Of a DNA stretch of 64,000 bases, positions 50,001-60,459 are shown one piece after another; the stretch's first letter is position 1, and every line of letters begins with the position of its first letter. Below the pieces are notes generated by a model. It was not told the DNA's origin. It saw only the letters and a program-made list of their open reading frames with translations, and did not search any database. This stretch comes from Colletes latitarsis (taxonomy: Eukaryota > Arthropoda > Insecta > Hymenoptera > Colletidae), in assembly GCF_051014445.1 (NCBI RefSeq), contig NC_135141.1, positions 16,430,001 through 16,494,000 of the forward strand. The letters are read 5' to 3'. Position numbers and translations under genes: made by a program.

Positions 50001-53000
50001 CGTTAACTCGTTAAACCAATCGACGACCATTTTTATTCTCGGTATCTGTACGGCTCGAAATATATCCATGCAACTGTTTCAGGCCATAACTCTGTTATTA
50101 ATGTATTTACGAAAAGATGCCAAAGGAGAAAGGTAAATAGCTCGAAGAGCACTACATCTGTAGGACCTTAGATTTTTTTTCAAATTCAACATTGCATGTG
50201 CAATTAAGAATTGCATCACTTTTTTTTAATAGAAATGCATATTTTTTGTTGCACAGATCCATTCCCCTGTTTATTCTACGTAAAAAATTATTAAGGTATC
50301 ATGGCAAAAAAATTATTAGTTCTCGAGATATTTTCAAGAAATGTCTTTATCGAAGAAGATGCTCAAACGCTTCATGACTATGAGAGAATAGATCATACTG
50401 GAAAGTAGAGCGATAAATACAGATAGTTTAATGGACTATTGAATTTGAAAAAAATCTAGGGTCCTATAGATGTAGTGCTCTTCGAGCCATTTACCTTTCT
50501 TTCTTATTGTTAGTATCTTTTCGTAAATGCATTAATAACAGAGTTATGGTCTGAAACAGTTGCATGGACCATGCATAGTCCTACTCTATCTCCAGCATAC
50601 GTTTAGGAACGTCATTATACAGAACTATTTTGAAATACATTATGTAAATTGATCATTAAGATATATGTAAACATTTTTTATAAAACAGGTTTCATTACTT
50701 TTTAGATACATCTCGTATATAAAGAGTAATATTTAGCTATTTTTCATCATAACGTGTACGATATTCCTTCGAAAAATGTAACTTTTTGATAATGAAAATT
50801 CAAAGACTCGACAGCGTTGGTTACCAAATCGAAAACGCGTTAACGACGAGAAATAGATTCGGTTGAATGGTGCAACCTGCATGTGAAGATACTGCAAGCT
50901 GTTCAGACTGCTCAGCGCCTCCCAAGGTGGTTTCGTCATATTGTTCGACTGCAGGTCCAGAGTCCTCAAGGTGAGCAGGTTCTCGAAGCTTCCATACTTG
51001 AGATTATCGGCCAACCGATTCCTGGAAAGGTCCAACAAGAGGAGAGCGTTCATCGACGGCCAGACGTCCGTGATGGGTATCTCCTCGAGTAAATTGTCCG
51101 AGAAGTCCAAAGAGGCCAAGGAGATTGGCAGCTGAAAGATCTTTGTTAATCGGTTGCTCCTGACTGTTAGGACTCTGCAAATCGATACGTCACGATTGTT
51201 ACAAAAACGTTAACGTCTGTCGTCTAACACGGAATACTATTTTCGTGTATCCCGCCAATTTTCTTTATTCTTTTACGCGTTGTGGAGCAGTGTTCCTTAA
51301 GATGGACGTTTAAAGTTTCAAATTGAAATCACCGAAGCACTCGAGTTTAATTCGATCGAATACACGAGCCATTAATTTTTAAATAACATTGCCTCCAGGG
51401 AGAATCAAATCTTGTAATATCAAATGAAAATTACCAAAAAAACAAATAGAATATTTAAAAATTACTTACGACTTATTTACAAGACGACGAAACATTTATT
51501 AGAGAGATTTACCACCCTATAAAATTTGAAAAAGTAAATGACAACGCAATAAAAGTTTAGACTCATTATCATTCTCTTAAAACGTTTCTTGGTCGATGAC
51601 AACAATATGAAAATTTTCTTTTTCGATGGTATATAAAAAAAATAAAAGAAATCGGCAAGGCACACTAAATTAATATTCGTGAAAATAACCAATCACCTGC
51701 AGCTTGGCAACCTAGTCAGACTGCCACGGGCGACGTCGATCAGCTGATTGTAACTCATGTCCAGGTCTAGGAGCGTCGGCAACGGACCAAACGTCGACGG
51801 TTTGATCTTTTCGAGTGAGTTATGCGACAGATTCAAGAACCGTAAACTGAACAGTGTTTGGAACACCGCGTTATGTATCTCGGATAAGTTGTTGTAGGAC
51901 AAATCGATCGTGTGGAGCTCGTAAAGCTTCGGAAAGGTCTGACGGGGCACCGTGTGTATTAGATTATGGGAGACGTTCAGGATTTTCAGGCCAGTCATAT
52001 TGTGCAAAGGCACCTGGAACGAATAAAAATGAAGTTCCTCAGAATTCTCAACTACATCGTTCTATTTAGAGATTCTATAATCGGAGTCTGGCTATCGATA
52101 CCTCTGGTGGTCCACCATTTTAATTTCGAGTGATTAACCCTTTTCCCTAATTTCTCGAAATTAATATAAAACTTTGACAACGTACGATCATACACGATTG
52201 GTAATAAAACGACAGACTCTGTTCATAAGGTCTCTAATTCTATTCGATGCTAAACAACACCTCTACTACATCGTTTTATTTAGAGACTCTATAATCGGAG
52301 TCTGGCTATCGATGCCTCTGGTGGTCCACCATCAGTTTAATATAAAACTTTGACAACATACGATCACATACTATTGGCAATAAAACGACAGACTCTGTTT
52401 ATAAGGTCTCTAATTCTATTCGATGCTAAACAACACCTCTACTACATCGTTTTATTTAGAGACTCTATAATCGGAGTCTGGCTATCGATGTCTCTGGTGG
52501 TCCGCCATTTTAATTCCGAGTGATTAACCGTTTTCCCTAATTTCTCGAAATTAATATAAAACTTTGACAACGTACGATCACACACGATTGGCCATAAAAC
52601 GACAGACTCTGTTTATAAGGTCTCTAATTCTATTCGATGCTAAACAACACCTGGTTTAGAGCGGTGAATTGGTTGTAACTCAGCTGCAATTCGGTGGCAT
52701 AGGTCGTGCTGTCGAACGAGTATCTGGATATATTGTCCAATTTATTATGACTTATATCCAGGACCGTCATGTTCACGCAGTTCTCAAAGGCTCCCGGTTC
52801 GATCTTCGCAATCTCGTTATGCGACAAGTTGACCTTCGCCAGAAAGATATCCTTGAACGACAACTTCTCCACTACGGTCACGAAATTCTCAGAGACGTCC
52901 AGCAACTGCGAAAAAAGGGTCGATGAACGAATACATTTGCTATGGAGCACCTAATTGCTCTTATTAACCTCTTCCCGTACTTTAATGAGTCTGACTGGTA

Positions 53001-56000
53001 ACAAAGATTTTGGCCCAAACATAAATATCATGAGCCAGACTCGCGAACAGAAAGTCGGTCCAAACGTAAACATCACGAGTCAGGCTCGCGGACAGCAAAT
53101 CACGATCGTGATTGAGTTTTAATTCCTATCAGTATGCCATAAGAGTCGGTCACGATTCTTATAACCTCTGTTACAAAGCAGTTTAGCATCAGTCTGGTCT
53201 GTTTACCGTGCGTTGACGCTTACCGTTTTGGCCCGGATTTCGTCGAGTTAAATAGTACGGGAAGGGGTTAAAGGTTTCAAAGTTACGTTTACTACGTGAA
53301 AAAAGTTTTGATTGGTGTTTTTACTATTGTTCAGTATTAATAAATACGATTCGTACCTCGGCGAATTGCAGTTGATTGAACATCTGGTAATCGATTTTCT
53401 TGATGAAATTCCTGGCCAGGTCGATGGTGCCTATCCTCGTGACCGGCCCGAAGGTTCCTCTGCCAACGTCGTTGATCTGATTGTCGCTCAAGAACAACCT
53501 TACCAGGAAACGCATTCCGCGAAAGGTGTTGGAATCGAGTTTTCTGATTTTATTGTGGCTCAGATTGAGCACCTTCAACAGCGAGTTCCTCGCGAAGGTG
53601 CCTCTGCGATCGGTAAAGGATGGGCAATAAAACGAAAGGTGAGACGAATTGCTTTACGTACCTCTTCAAGTCCGCAATCGCATTGTGAGACAGATTGCAC
53701 CAACCCATTTTAGTCAGGTCGGCCAAATGGGAACCGTCCAGCTTGTTAATCAAATTGTGGGACAGGTCTACGTACTCGGTGTCCCTCAGGCCTTTGAACT
53801 GATTCCTTTGTAGCTCTTTGATCTCGTTGCCGTGGAGATCGAGTCTCTTCAGCTTCTTCAAAGCAGTCAACGCTTCTACCGGGAGGGAGGTCAGGGTTCC
53901 TAAGAGAACCGAGATACCAAGTCAGAGAGCAAATCGAAACCAATTTAGTTTCCTTTTACGAAACCCAGTACCGTTACTGATCTCCAGTTTTTCGATTTTA
54001 GCCGCCGCCGCGCTCTCGGCGAAGCTGTCCGCCGGCAGAGTGGCGATTCGATGCCCGGCGATGCTCAGGATACTCAGGTTTCCCAATATCTGCAAAGCCT
54101 CGCGCGGGAATTTTTCCAACACGCTGTTTATCACGTACAGCTCCTGGAGCGTTCTGTTTACGCCGAGAAAACTGTGCTCCTCGATCCGTCCCAAAGGCGT
54201 GTCGACGAACTTTAGGACTCGAACGTCCAGGGGATAAAGCGCCGGACCGTAAAAACGTCCTAAAAACAAAACATAAATGGACGAATGAGCTCTAATTACT
54301 AGACTGCGAATGTTTATGTATTTGGGGGAATTTTAATTCTCAATAAATTACGGAATGTACTTATTATGCAAAAATATAAGAAATACTTAAAGTAAGATAC
54401 GAATTATTATATTTAGGTGTTGAGACAACCCTCTACAAAGCTCCCATTTTATTAACACTAGAACTACCAAAGCAGTCAAAATGACCCATTCGCAATTTCT
54501 AATAACACTTGTACCGTAATTTTCTATAAGAGAATAAATAAACACTTATTTCAATTTCATTATACATTTCTTCACGTATCTATTCTCTTAATTTCTTTGG
54601 TACAAATAAACACACTATAATTGTCGGTAGTTCTTAACTTTATTAATAAAAATATGAATTTGCATAAAGATCAGTAGTCTACTAATTACATATCCAAGTT
54701 TCCTGTAATCGAATATTCCAGAGATTTTTAACCTTTGTGTTGCACAGAAAGACTATTGACAATGTAAATTAAATTGTTTTCTATGTATACAAGAAGTATG
54801 TTCTTTCTTCGACGATGAATTTTATTATGATTTTTTGGTTTAATATGCGAGAACAACTGAAGATAGGTGCAAGCATACTTGCACATAGTTTTATATATTC
54901 AATTACTATTTTTTGATTTCATTTAGTATAATTCGAAGATTATCGTAGAATCGTAAAAAAATGATCGACAATTTAAATTAAATTTCTCTCCATGTATAAA
55001 AAAAGTATGTTTTTTCTTTGATGACGCCTATTATTATGATTTTTTTGGTTTAGTTTGTGAAAATAACTGCAGGCAGGTTCAAGCATACTTGCAGACAGTT
55101 CTATATCCAATTATTATGACTTGATTTCATTTAGTATAATTTGAAGATTATCGTGGAATCCATTTCTGACAGAATGGCTATCATGCTACAGTTACAACTT
55201 CGTATCTTTGTCAATTTTGCAAATTTTGTCTCAAAATTTTTATAGGAAGTTTATTTCTTTTAGTATTCAATGAAAAAGGATCATTATTTGGCATTAGTAA
55301 AAATAATTATTATTTTAGAAAAGACCTTATACGAATTTGACGTTTATCTCCATCCATATGAATTCGTTATAATTTTTGTACATTTGTAGATATACATTGT
55401 TTATTATATAATGGAGAAATCTCGTTGCTTTCGCATTACTCTTTTCTCGGTAACACTTTGTTTCTTCAGGAGGCACTGGTAGGCACTGTATTCGTCATTT
55501 CTTAGTATCGCTAGAGTCATCGCGAGGTTGACGTTGCACGAAGCGTTATACAGGGGCGGGACTTCTAGTAAATTAAATTTAAGTTTGTCGTTGAGTCATA
55601 TTTCCGTAAATTAATTTAAAAAGAAAAAGTGACCATTAATTACATTTTGTATTTTTCGATTCAATGTATGTCTCGAGATATATTAATTTATACATTAAAA
55701 TAAAAGACTTCGTCTAATATCAACTATCGATTAATAAAATCGGATATTTTCATTAAACATTTAAACAATTGTCCCGAAGGATTACTTACTATGTAATTTA
55801 GGTAAAACAATATTATAATTATAATAATTTTAACAGAATCATAACAATAAAATTAAAAATAGCCGAATACTTAAGGGTTAATTTCGATCCCTTAAACGGG
55901 ATTTCCATAGTAGAATAAATATTGTATAACATATATCTATATGTTTCTCGAGAAATGATGTTTTGCGTTTATCGTTTAAAAAAATTTCATGTACATATAA

Positions 56001-57474
56001 CAGTTGTAAATACACGTCTATAGCTTCAGGAAACTGTTAAAAAATGTCTATATCTGAAAATTGAAATACAAAAAAGGATTGTACACAATCTAGAAGTAAA
56101 TTAATCAATTTAGACTAACTTATATTAATACGTTCCTAACCATTTTGGTTAATTAAAATAAAGGGTATTTCTAAGAAACGAAGCTTTTTTCCATTAATTT
56201 CTTTTTCACGAATGTATGTCAAATTTGTTGCTATTGCTAAACAGTAGAAAATAGCAGAACTATTCATTTTTGCATAGAGTTTTCAATTTCTTATCATAAA
56301 GTAGATCTTATACATATATATTTGCAGCTCTTAATAGTGTTAAAGGAGAGATGCATATTTTTTTCTTTCAGATTATTTATTTCACGTAGTTCATTGTGAA
56401 GCTTTTGACGAACAAGTTTATTTAAACGTTTTGGCTCATTCTGCTGCATTCGATGTTTTTAATAGTAATGTCATTTTATTTGCAACCAATTCAAAACAAA
56501 ATAGTGTGAAATGTCAAAGAAAAGTACTCCTATCTTTTTATAAAGTTTGTACTCGCACTACTATGCTTCTCATATACAGGGTGGTCCACGCAACTTGTAT
56601 AGCGTAAAATTTGTGTAAAATATGGAAGAATATCGAATTCTGAGTTAAAAAGGTATTGACCTTTATTAGTCCTAAACCTTGTGACTAACGAGTAATTTCA
56701 CTTCATTTCTTGACAATTTTCTTCGCGTAATATCAAATAATGAGTAATTTTACTTCATTTCTTGATCATTTTCATTGTTCTACAGAAATCTGTACTAAAA
56801 TTGAATTTCCAATTTGATATTACGCGAAGAAAATTGTCAAGAAATAGGGTCAATACTTTTTTACTCAGAATTCGATATTCTTCCATGTTTTGATATAAAA
56901 AAATATAGTATTCATACATATAAAAAAATAAATACACTATATAATGTGCCCCTTTAAACCATGCAGCTTTTGTATACAAGATTTTTCCGTGCAATGCATT
57001 TTTTGGAAGTTATAGAGCTGCACAAGTTGCGTGGACCACCTTGTGTTTTCATAGCTTTCTACAGTTTGAAAATGTTGTTTATCTCCGGGTTAAGGATCAT
57101 TCCTTGTTAACGAGGTCGTTGAAAATATGAAAAATGCTGTTCGACTCGAAAAAACGGATAATATTATACGCACCTATGTTACATTTGTACAAAATTAGCT
57201 CTTCGATGGGCATGCCCTCGTTGCCCAGATTGGAGAACGCCAGGCTGAGGCTGGCGAGATTGGTGTTCTCGCAACGAACGTAAAGGCCTCTGTCGCTGCC
57301 ACGGAGACACACGCAGGGGTAGATGTACTTAGATTCCTTGGGACACCTGAACCGCGGCCCGGGTGGAACGTAGCCGCCCATGGCGGACAGGACCATGGCC
57401 CATAATAACGGGAAAAGAAGTATCATCTGCGGGACAGACAATGGCGGCGTTCTAATTAAACGTTTCGTTCTCAT
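47056..57474 (-). CDS. conv: Large extracellular leucine-rich-repeat protein, probable Convoluted/ALS-like (11 exons)
   Basis: Exons (minus): 57474-57174, 54259-53972, 53899-53662, 53603-53357, 52905-52651, 52013-51697, 51174-50877, 49959-49479, 49162-48899, 48021-47793, 47392-47056. All introns are GT..AG; the total is 3255 nt, in frame, 1084 residues. Layout: hydrophobic signal (about 17-35); N-cap with CPKE, PCVC and RCEN cysteines (about 44-70); about 30 LRRs with the LxxLxLSHNxIxxI pattern (about 90-895); C-cap GNPLHCDCYVRPLKRWL (about 897-950); a fibronectin-III-like stretch with TWYV and YELCVLARDSEGN (about 965-1060); and a hydrophobic tail LSLILIVLSCGFLV without basic anchor, suggesting GPI attachment. 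Start: ATG 57474 (Met1) or 57426 (Met17); CCCGCAG before Met17 looks like an acceptor, so Met17 may begin a second exon. In Drosophila, Convoluted is an acid-labile-subunit homologue acting in tracheal tube morphogenesis; the similar length and layout are my basis for the name. Chaoptin- or Artichoke-type LRR proteins are alternatives. Confidence 0.85.
47393..47792 (-). other. Intron 10 of the LRR gene
   Basis: Donor GTACGT after codon fragment TA (47793), acceptor TTTTCCAG before 47392; the split codon becomes TAC. The intron separates the C-terminal cysteine cap from most of the fibronectin-III-like segment. No repeat is recognised inside. Confidence 0.75.
48022..48898 (-). other. Intron 9 of the LRR gene (877 bp)
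   Basis: Donor GTAAAT, acceptor GATTTTCAG. AT-rich; open frames at 48164-48394 and 48264-48470 are antisense or spurious. It splits the glycine codon of the GNPLHCDC cap motif. No mobile element is recognised. Confidence 0.7.
49176..49421. mobile_element. piggyBac-like miniature element in intron 8 of the LRR gene
   Basis: Bounded by TTAA at both edges. Left end TTAACACTTTGACTGCCA; right end read inward TTAACACGTTCACTACCAG, i.e. inverted repeats of about 17 bp with three mismatches. The 246 bp contain no transposase. It occupies most of the 316-bp intron 8, with one edge about 13 bp from the acceptor of exon 9. A related decayed copy is at 21514-21645. TTAA target sites are the hallmark of piggyBac-type transposition. 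Confidence 0.75.
50066..50567. mobile_element. Inverted-repeat miniature element in intron 7 of the LRR gene
   Basis: Arms of about 125 bp at 50066-50192 and 50438-50567 are reverse complements: CCATGCAACTGTTTCAGGCC against GGTCTGAAACAGTTGCATGG, continuing through CATAACTCTGTTATTAATG and AGAGCACTACATCTGTAGGA. The central part is AT-rich and non-coding. It accounts for more than half of intron 7 (49960-50876). Target-site duplication and superfamily are unclear. Confidence 0.75.
52050..52651. repeat. Three tandem repeats in intron 5, reaching the splice donor
   Basis: The landmark CTATAATCGGAGTCTGGCTA occurs near 52075, 52289 and 52465, so the spacings are about 214 and 176 bp; the middle copy lacks about 38 bp. 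Each copy ends in GATGCTAAACAACACCT. In the third copy this is the real exon 5 donor (minus CAG/GTGTTG at 52650), and the earlier copies carry a decoy GAG/GTGTTG. The intron was therefore lengthened by duplicating a segment that begins at its own donor. Confidence 0.85.
52964..53271. mobile_element. piggyBac-like miniature element in intron 4 of the LRR gene
   Basis: TTAA at both edges with inverted ends TTAACCTCTTCCCGTACT (left) and, read inward from the right, TTAACCCCTTCCCGTACT. Interior 308 bp has two imperfect direct repeats with AACATAAATATCATGAGCCAG and AACGTAAACATCACGAGTCA words, and no open frame. It makes up most of the 451-bp intron 4 (52906-53356). Confidence 0.85.
53604..53661 (-). 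other. Intron 3 of the LRR gene (58 bp)
   Basis: Donor GTACGT and acceptor CGATCGCAG only 58 bp apart, the minimal intron of this gene and a guide to the unexpanded state. It splits an arginine codon (AG/A). Confidence 0.8.
54452..54637. mobile_element. TTAA-bounded miniature element in intron 1
   Basis: Left end TTAACACTAGAACTACCAAA and right end, read inward, TTAAGAACTACCGAC, both at TTAA sites. 186 bp, non-coding. A decayed relative in opposite orientation is at 20307-20450. The ends are of piggyBac-like miniature type. Confidence 0.65.
54758..55160. repeat. Tandem duplication (period about 209 bp) in intron 1
   Basis: GACAATGTAAATTAAAT at 54758 recurs as GACAATTTAAATTAAAT at 54967, and both copies continue with AAGCATACTTGCA and GATTTCATTTAGTATAATT to GAAGATTATCGT. 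Divergence by scattered substitutions shows that the duplication is not recent. Confidence 0.8.
56575..57045. mobile_element. TA-inserted inverted-repeat element in intron 1
   Basis: Left end TACAGGGTGGTCCACGCAAC and right end GTTGCGTGGACCACCTTGTG form a terminal repeat of about 25 bp. A second internal inverted pair includes GGAAGAATATCGAATTCTGA (near 56624, and its complement near 56865) and CTTCATTTCTTGA/CAAGAAAT segments. Non-coding; probably a mariner-type miniature element with a complex internal fold. Confidence 0.75.
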
Positions 57475-57850
57475 TCGTCGTGCTACCCGGGGCGAAATAC
57501 GCTAACGGGAACGATCGCTCGTAAAAACAACTTTTATTAGTCACCGCTACTGTCGCAATCGCGCCGTTTTTACGCGAAACGTGAGAAAGTTTTTCCCCGC
57601 GCAGGTCCGTTGGCGCCGCGTCAGATTCGTGCCGCGATAGCGCGGCACCAATTAAAATTTCCCTCGATTCGAAACCCTTTTCGTGTTTCAGTTTCGTTTG
57701 GAAAAGCCGTGATTTATCGCGTTTCGAAACTGCCTCGTCGACCGATTTCCGCATCAGCGGCCTCCGGAAACGCGTCGTACGAACATTTCCGAACAGACAT
57801 TCAACCGAAACTGGCAGAATTTTTAATTAATTATCGAAGTTTTGTATAAA
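57475..57850 (-). promoter_or_regulatory. GC-richer upstream region of the LRR gene
   Basis: The block directly upstream of the probable start is GC-richer than its surroundings, like the region upstream of the signal-peptide exon at 34904. It should contain the 5'UTR and promoter; no TATA box stands out. The open frames at 57452-57754 and 57610-57849 lie on both strands and are considered chance. Confidence 0.4.
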
Positions 57851-58497
57851 TGGGAAATTTTTATATTTCCTACGTTGTAAATGGAGTTAATCAAGTCAGA
57901 GATATTAGACTGTCACCCAAAGGAAAATTGTGGTATAATACTATAGTAATTTATAATATACAACCTAAAACAAAATCCTGTAATTTTTCAAAAATCGTAA
58001 TTCAATTTCAATTCCTCAAACAATGTTAATTAAAAAAATAGTTGGAACTTGCATATTTTGCCTTAAAATATCTGTAGTCGTTTGGAAATTTGTCAACGTT
58101 TAAAATACCGATCGTTCTTTTACCCTCTAATTTCGTCATTAACAGCACGCACACGAGCGATGCAACAGTTACAGTTAATTCTTTCGTAACTCGCTTTGAA
58201 ACGGTTTACTCAAATGGCACGGCACGTCCTTCATATTTTGCCTTTCTGATTTACCGATGAATATTAGTGAAGTTTCTATTAAACTAAGCACTGTAAACGC
58301 AAATAAAGGACTCGGAGATGGTCTGATTCCTCCACTAGCCGTTAAATCATTCGAATTCTTTGTGGCTAGGGTACTTTTAGATCACTTTTAACTCTTCTTC
58401 GAATCCCGTATTTTTTTACCTTTTCTCTAATTATGAACCTGGTTGCGTTTTCAATGGTACATTTTTGTTAATTATTATAGACTCGATGCTTTAAATA
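57851..58497. other. AT-rich upstream spacer
   Basis: Spacer between the LRR gene and a run of mobile elements. No gene or repeat recognised. Confidence 0.45.
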
Positions 58498-59091
58498 TAC
58501 AGGTTGAGTCATTTAACTCTTTCAGTTTAATTTTTCTTGTAAACTACATGTATAAAAACATGTTTCAAACGAAAGTTGTTTGATATAAAGACGTGCATAC
58601 ACGGTAACAATTAACTTTTTGCTATTTTCCTTTCTTTTCTGCATACAAACGTTTTGCTCTGGCAGTTTTCATTCAGAGGCACCATGAGCAAGGATCATAT
58701 CCTGCTTTTCAATATTATTGAAATTATATATATATATATTCTACACGTTTGTAAACATTGAAACTTAGGCAAGCGTTGTATGGAATTCTCATATACAAAA
58801 GTTTCACCATCCTTCACTGGGCAACTGTTCATTTCTGATGATCATCCATGCATCTAAATAATTTTTTATTCTATATTCAATAGACTTTCAAATAGTAAGA
58901 TTAAATGTCGCACATTATAGTTAAAAAATTCAAGGTGCTCTCTATATTTTGATAAAAAAGAAAAATAGCAAAAAATTAATTACTGCTGTGTATGCTTCTC
59001 TTTATACCAAACGACTTTTGTTTGAAACATTATATTTATACATGTAGTTTATAAGAAAAATTAAGGTGAATGTTAAATAACTCGCCCTGTA
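58498..59091. mobile_element. Miniature inverted-repeat element with long arms
   Basis: Left end TACAGGTTGAGTCATTTAAC and right end, read inward, TACAGGGCGAGTTATTTAAC; arms of about 130-145 bp at 58498-58645 and 58945-59091 share TAATTTTTCTTGTAAACTAC and GTTTCAAACGAAAGT with few changes. TA at both ends. No open frame, so a non-autonomous, probably mariner-type, element. Confidence 0.8.
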
Positions 59092-59984
59092 TACAGGATG
59101 TTCGGCCACCCCTGAGAAAAATTTTAATGGGAGATTCTTGAGGCCAAAATAAGACGAAAATCAAGAATACAAATTTGTTGATGGAGGCTTCGTTAAAAAG
59201 TTATTAACGTTTAGAATTCTATACCGGCCAGAAAATTTTTCGGCGAAATTAAAAAATTTCAAATCATCCTGGAAAAATTATTTTTGGTTGTGGGAGTTAA
59301 TTACAATCATTTTTGGTGAATACACATATCCCCGAATTTCTACAGATTTTAGAGAAAAAAATTCATTACCGAAAATACAATCTGAGGCCTGAAATTTCAT
59401 GCGAATCTTTAAAACATCATAACTTCTGAACAGATTAGAGGATTTTAATGTTTCAAAATGTAAACGACGCGTATTTTGGTGAAGAATATGTAGAAATTCC
59501 AAAAATATTCGAAAAGTTGTTTCTTAACACCGTGAAGGGAGGAACCCCCATAAAAATGGTTCAATTTTCAAACGACCATAACTTCTACAATAGTCAATGG
59601 ATTTCATTGAAATTTAGTTTGGACGTAGAGCGTATGGATAGTTACAAAAAAGTATTAGACAACATTTTCATACAGCGCGAACCAAATTTATTAAAGATGA
59701 AAAACTAATTTTTAAGAAAAATCGACAGGGGGATTTTCGGTAAAGAATTTTTTTCTTGAAAGTACGTAGGATTTCAGGGGTATGTATATTCACCAAAAAT
59801 GATTGTAACTGACCTCCACAACCGAAAATAATTTTTCCATAAATGATTTGAAATTTTTTAATTTAATTTTGTTAACTTTTTAACGAAGCCTCACTCAACA
59901 AATTGGTGTTTTTGATTTTCGTCTTATTTTGGCCTCTAGAATTTCTCATTAAAATTTTTCCCAGGGATGGTCGAACGCCTTGTA
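59092..59984. repeat. TACAGGGTGTTCGG-family element, copy J (converging sub-units)
   Basis: Starts TACAGGATGTTCGGCCACCC directly where the previous element ends and finishes GGTCGAACGCCTTGTA. Left sub-unit and the longer module (about 59390-59730) run in one direction, but the last sub-unit (TTTTCGGTAAAGAATTTTTT onward) is inverted relative to them, so this copy has been rearranged internally. Confidence 0.88.
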
Positions 59985-59987
59985 TAC

Positions 59988-60459
59988 TTAATACTTTACC
60001 GACTGGTACCGATTGACACGAGGTTACGAGGTACGTACTTTTTCTTGTACTTATAGGAATGTTACATCAAACTTTGTGAAAGTGCTTACTACATTGTTCT
60101 TTTTCTATTATTATAGGGTAATTAAGTCTGGATTAAATTTAGATGATTTCCAGAAACATTCTGTTAACAATATTATTCTTGTTTGGATTTTCTACAAACA
60201 TGGAGATTTCTTACGTATAAAATGTTTGAAATGATTAATATTGACGGACGTGTTGACATTTTACTAATTTTAAACAAATGAGATCGTAATTCTCGACAAA
60301 CTGCTACAGTGATTGTAGAACATTTCTATATAAGGAAACCACATATGGTATTTATAAATTTAGAAAATCATGCTTGAAAAAATGATTCATTAATAAACCT
60401 AATAATACTTTTTTTTTCATGAGAACCGATTAATAAGCTACCGGTTGGTAAAGTGTTAA
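59988..60459. mobile_element. piggyBac-like TTAA-bounded miniature element
   Basis: Left end TTAATACTTTACCGACTGGT and right end, read inward, TTAACACTTTACCAACCGGT, with TTAA at both edges. 472 bp without a transposase frame. It begins three bases after copy J of the main family. Confidence 0.78.

Larger units (their letters stand above)
54260..57173 (-). other. Intron 1 of the LRR gene (2.9 kb) with nested repeats
   Basis: Donor GTGCGT after exon 1 and acceptor TTTTTAG before exon 2; the split codon gives glycine. This largest intron holds the elements at 54452-54637, 54758-55160 and 56575-57045. The remainder is AT-rich with no visible exon. First introns of this size often carry enhancers, but nothing specific is seen. 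Confidence 0.75.

Noticed and set aside
53312..53713. 133-codon plus-strand frame
   Set aside because: It is antisense to exons 3 and 4 of the LRR gene and has no motif of its own.
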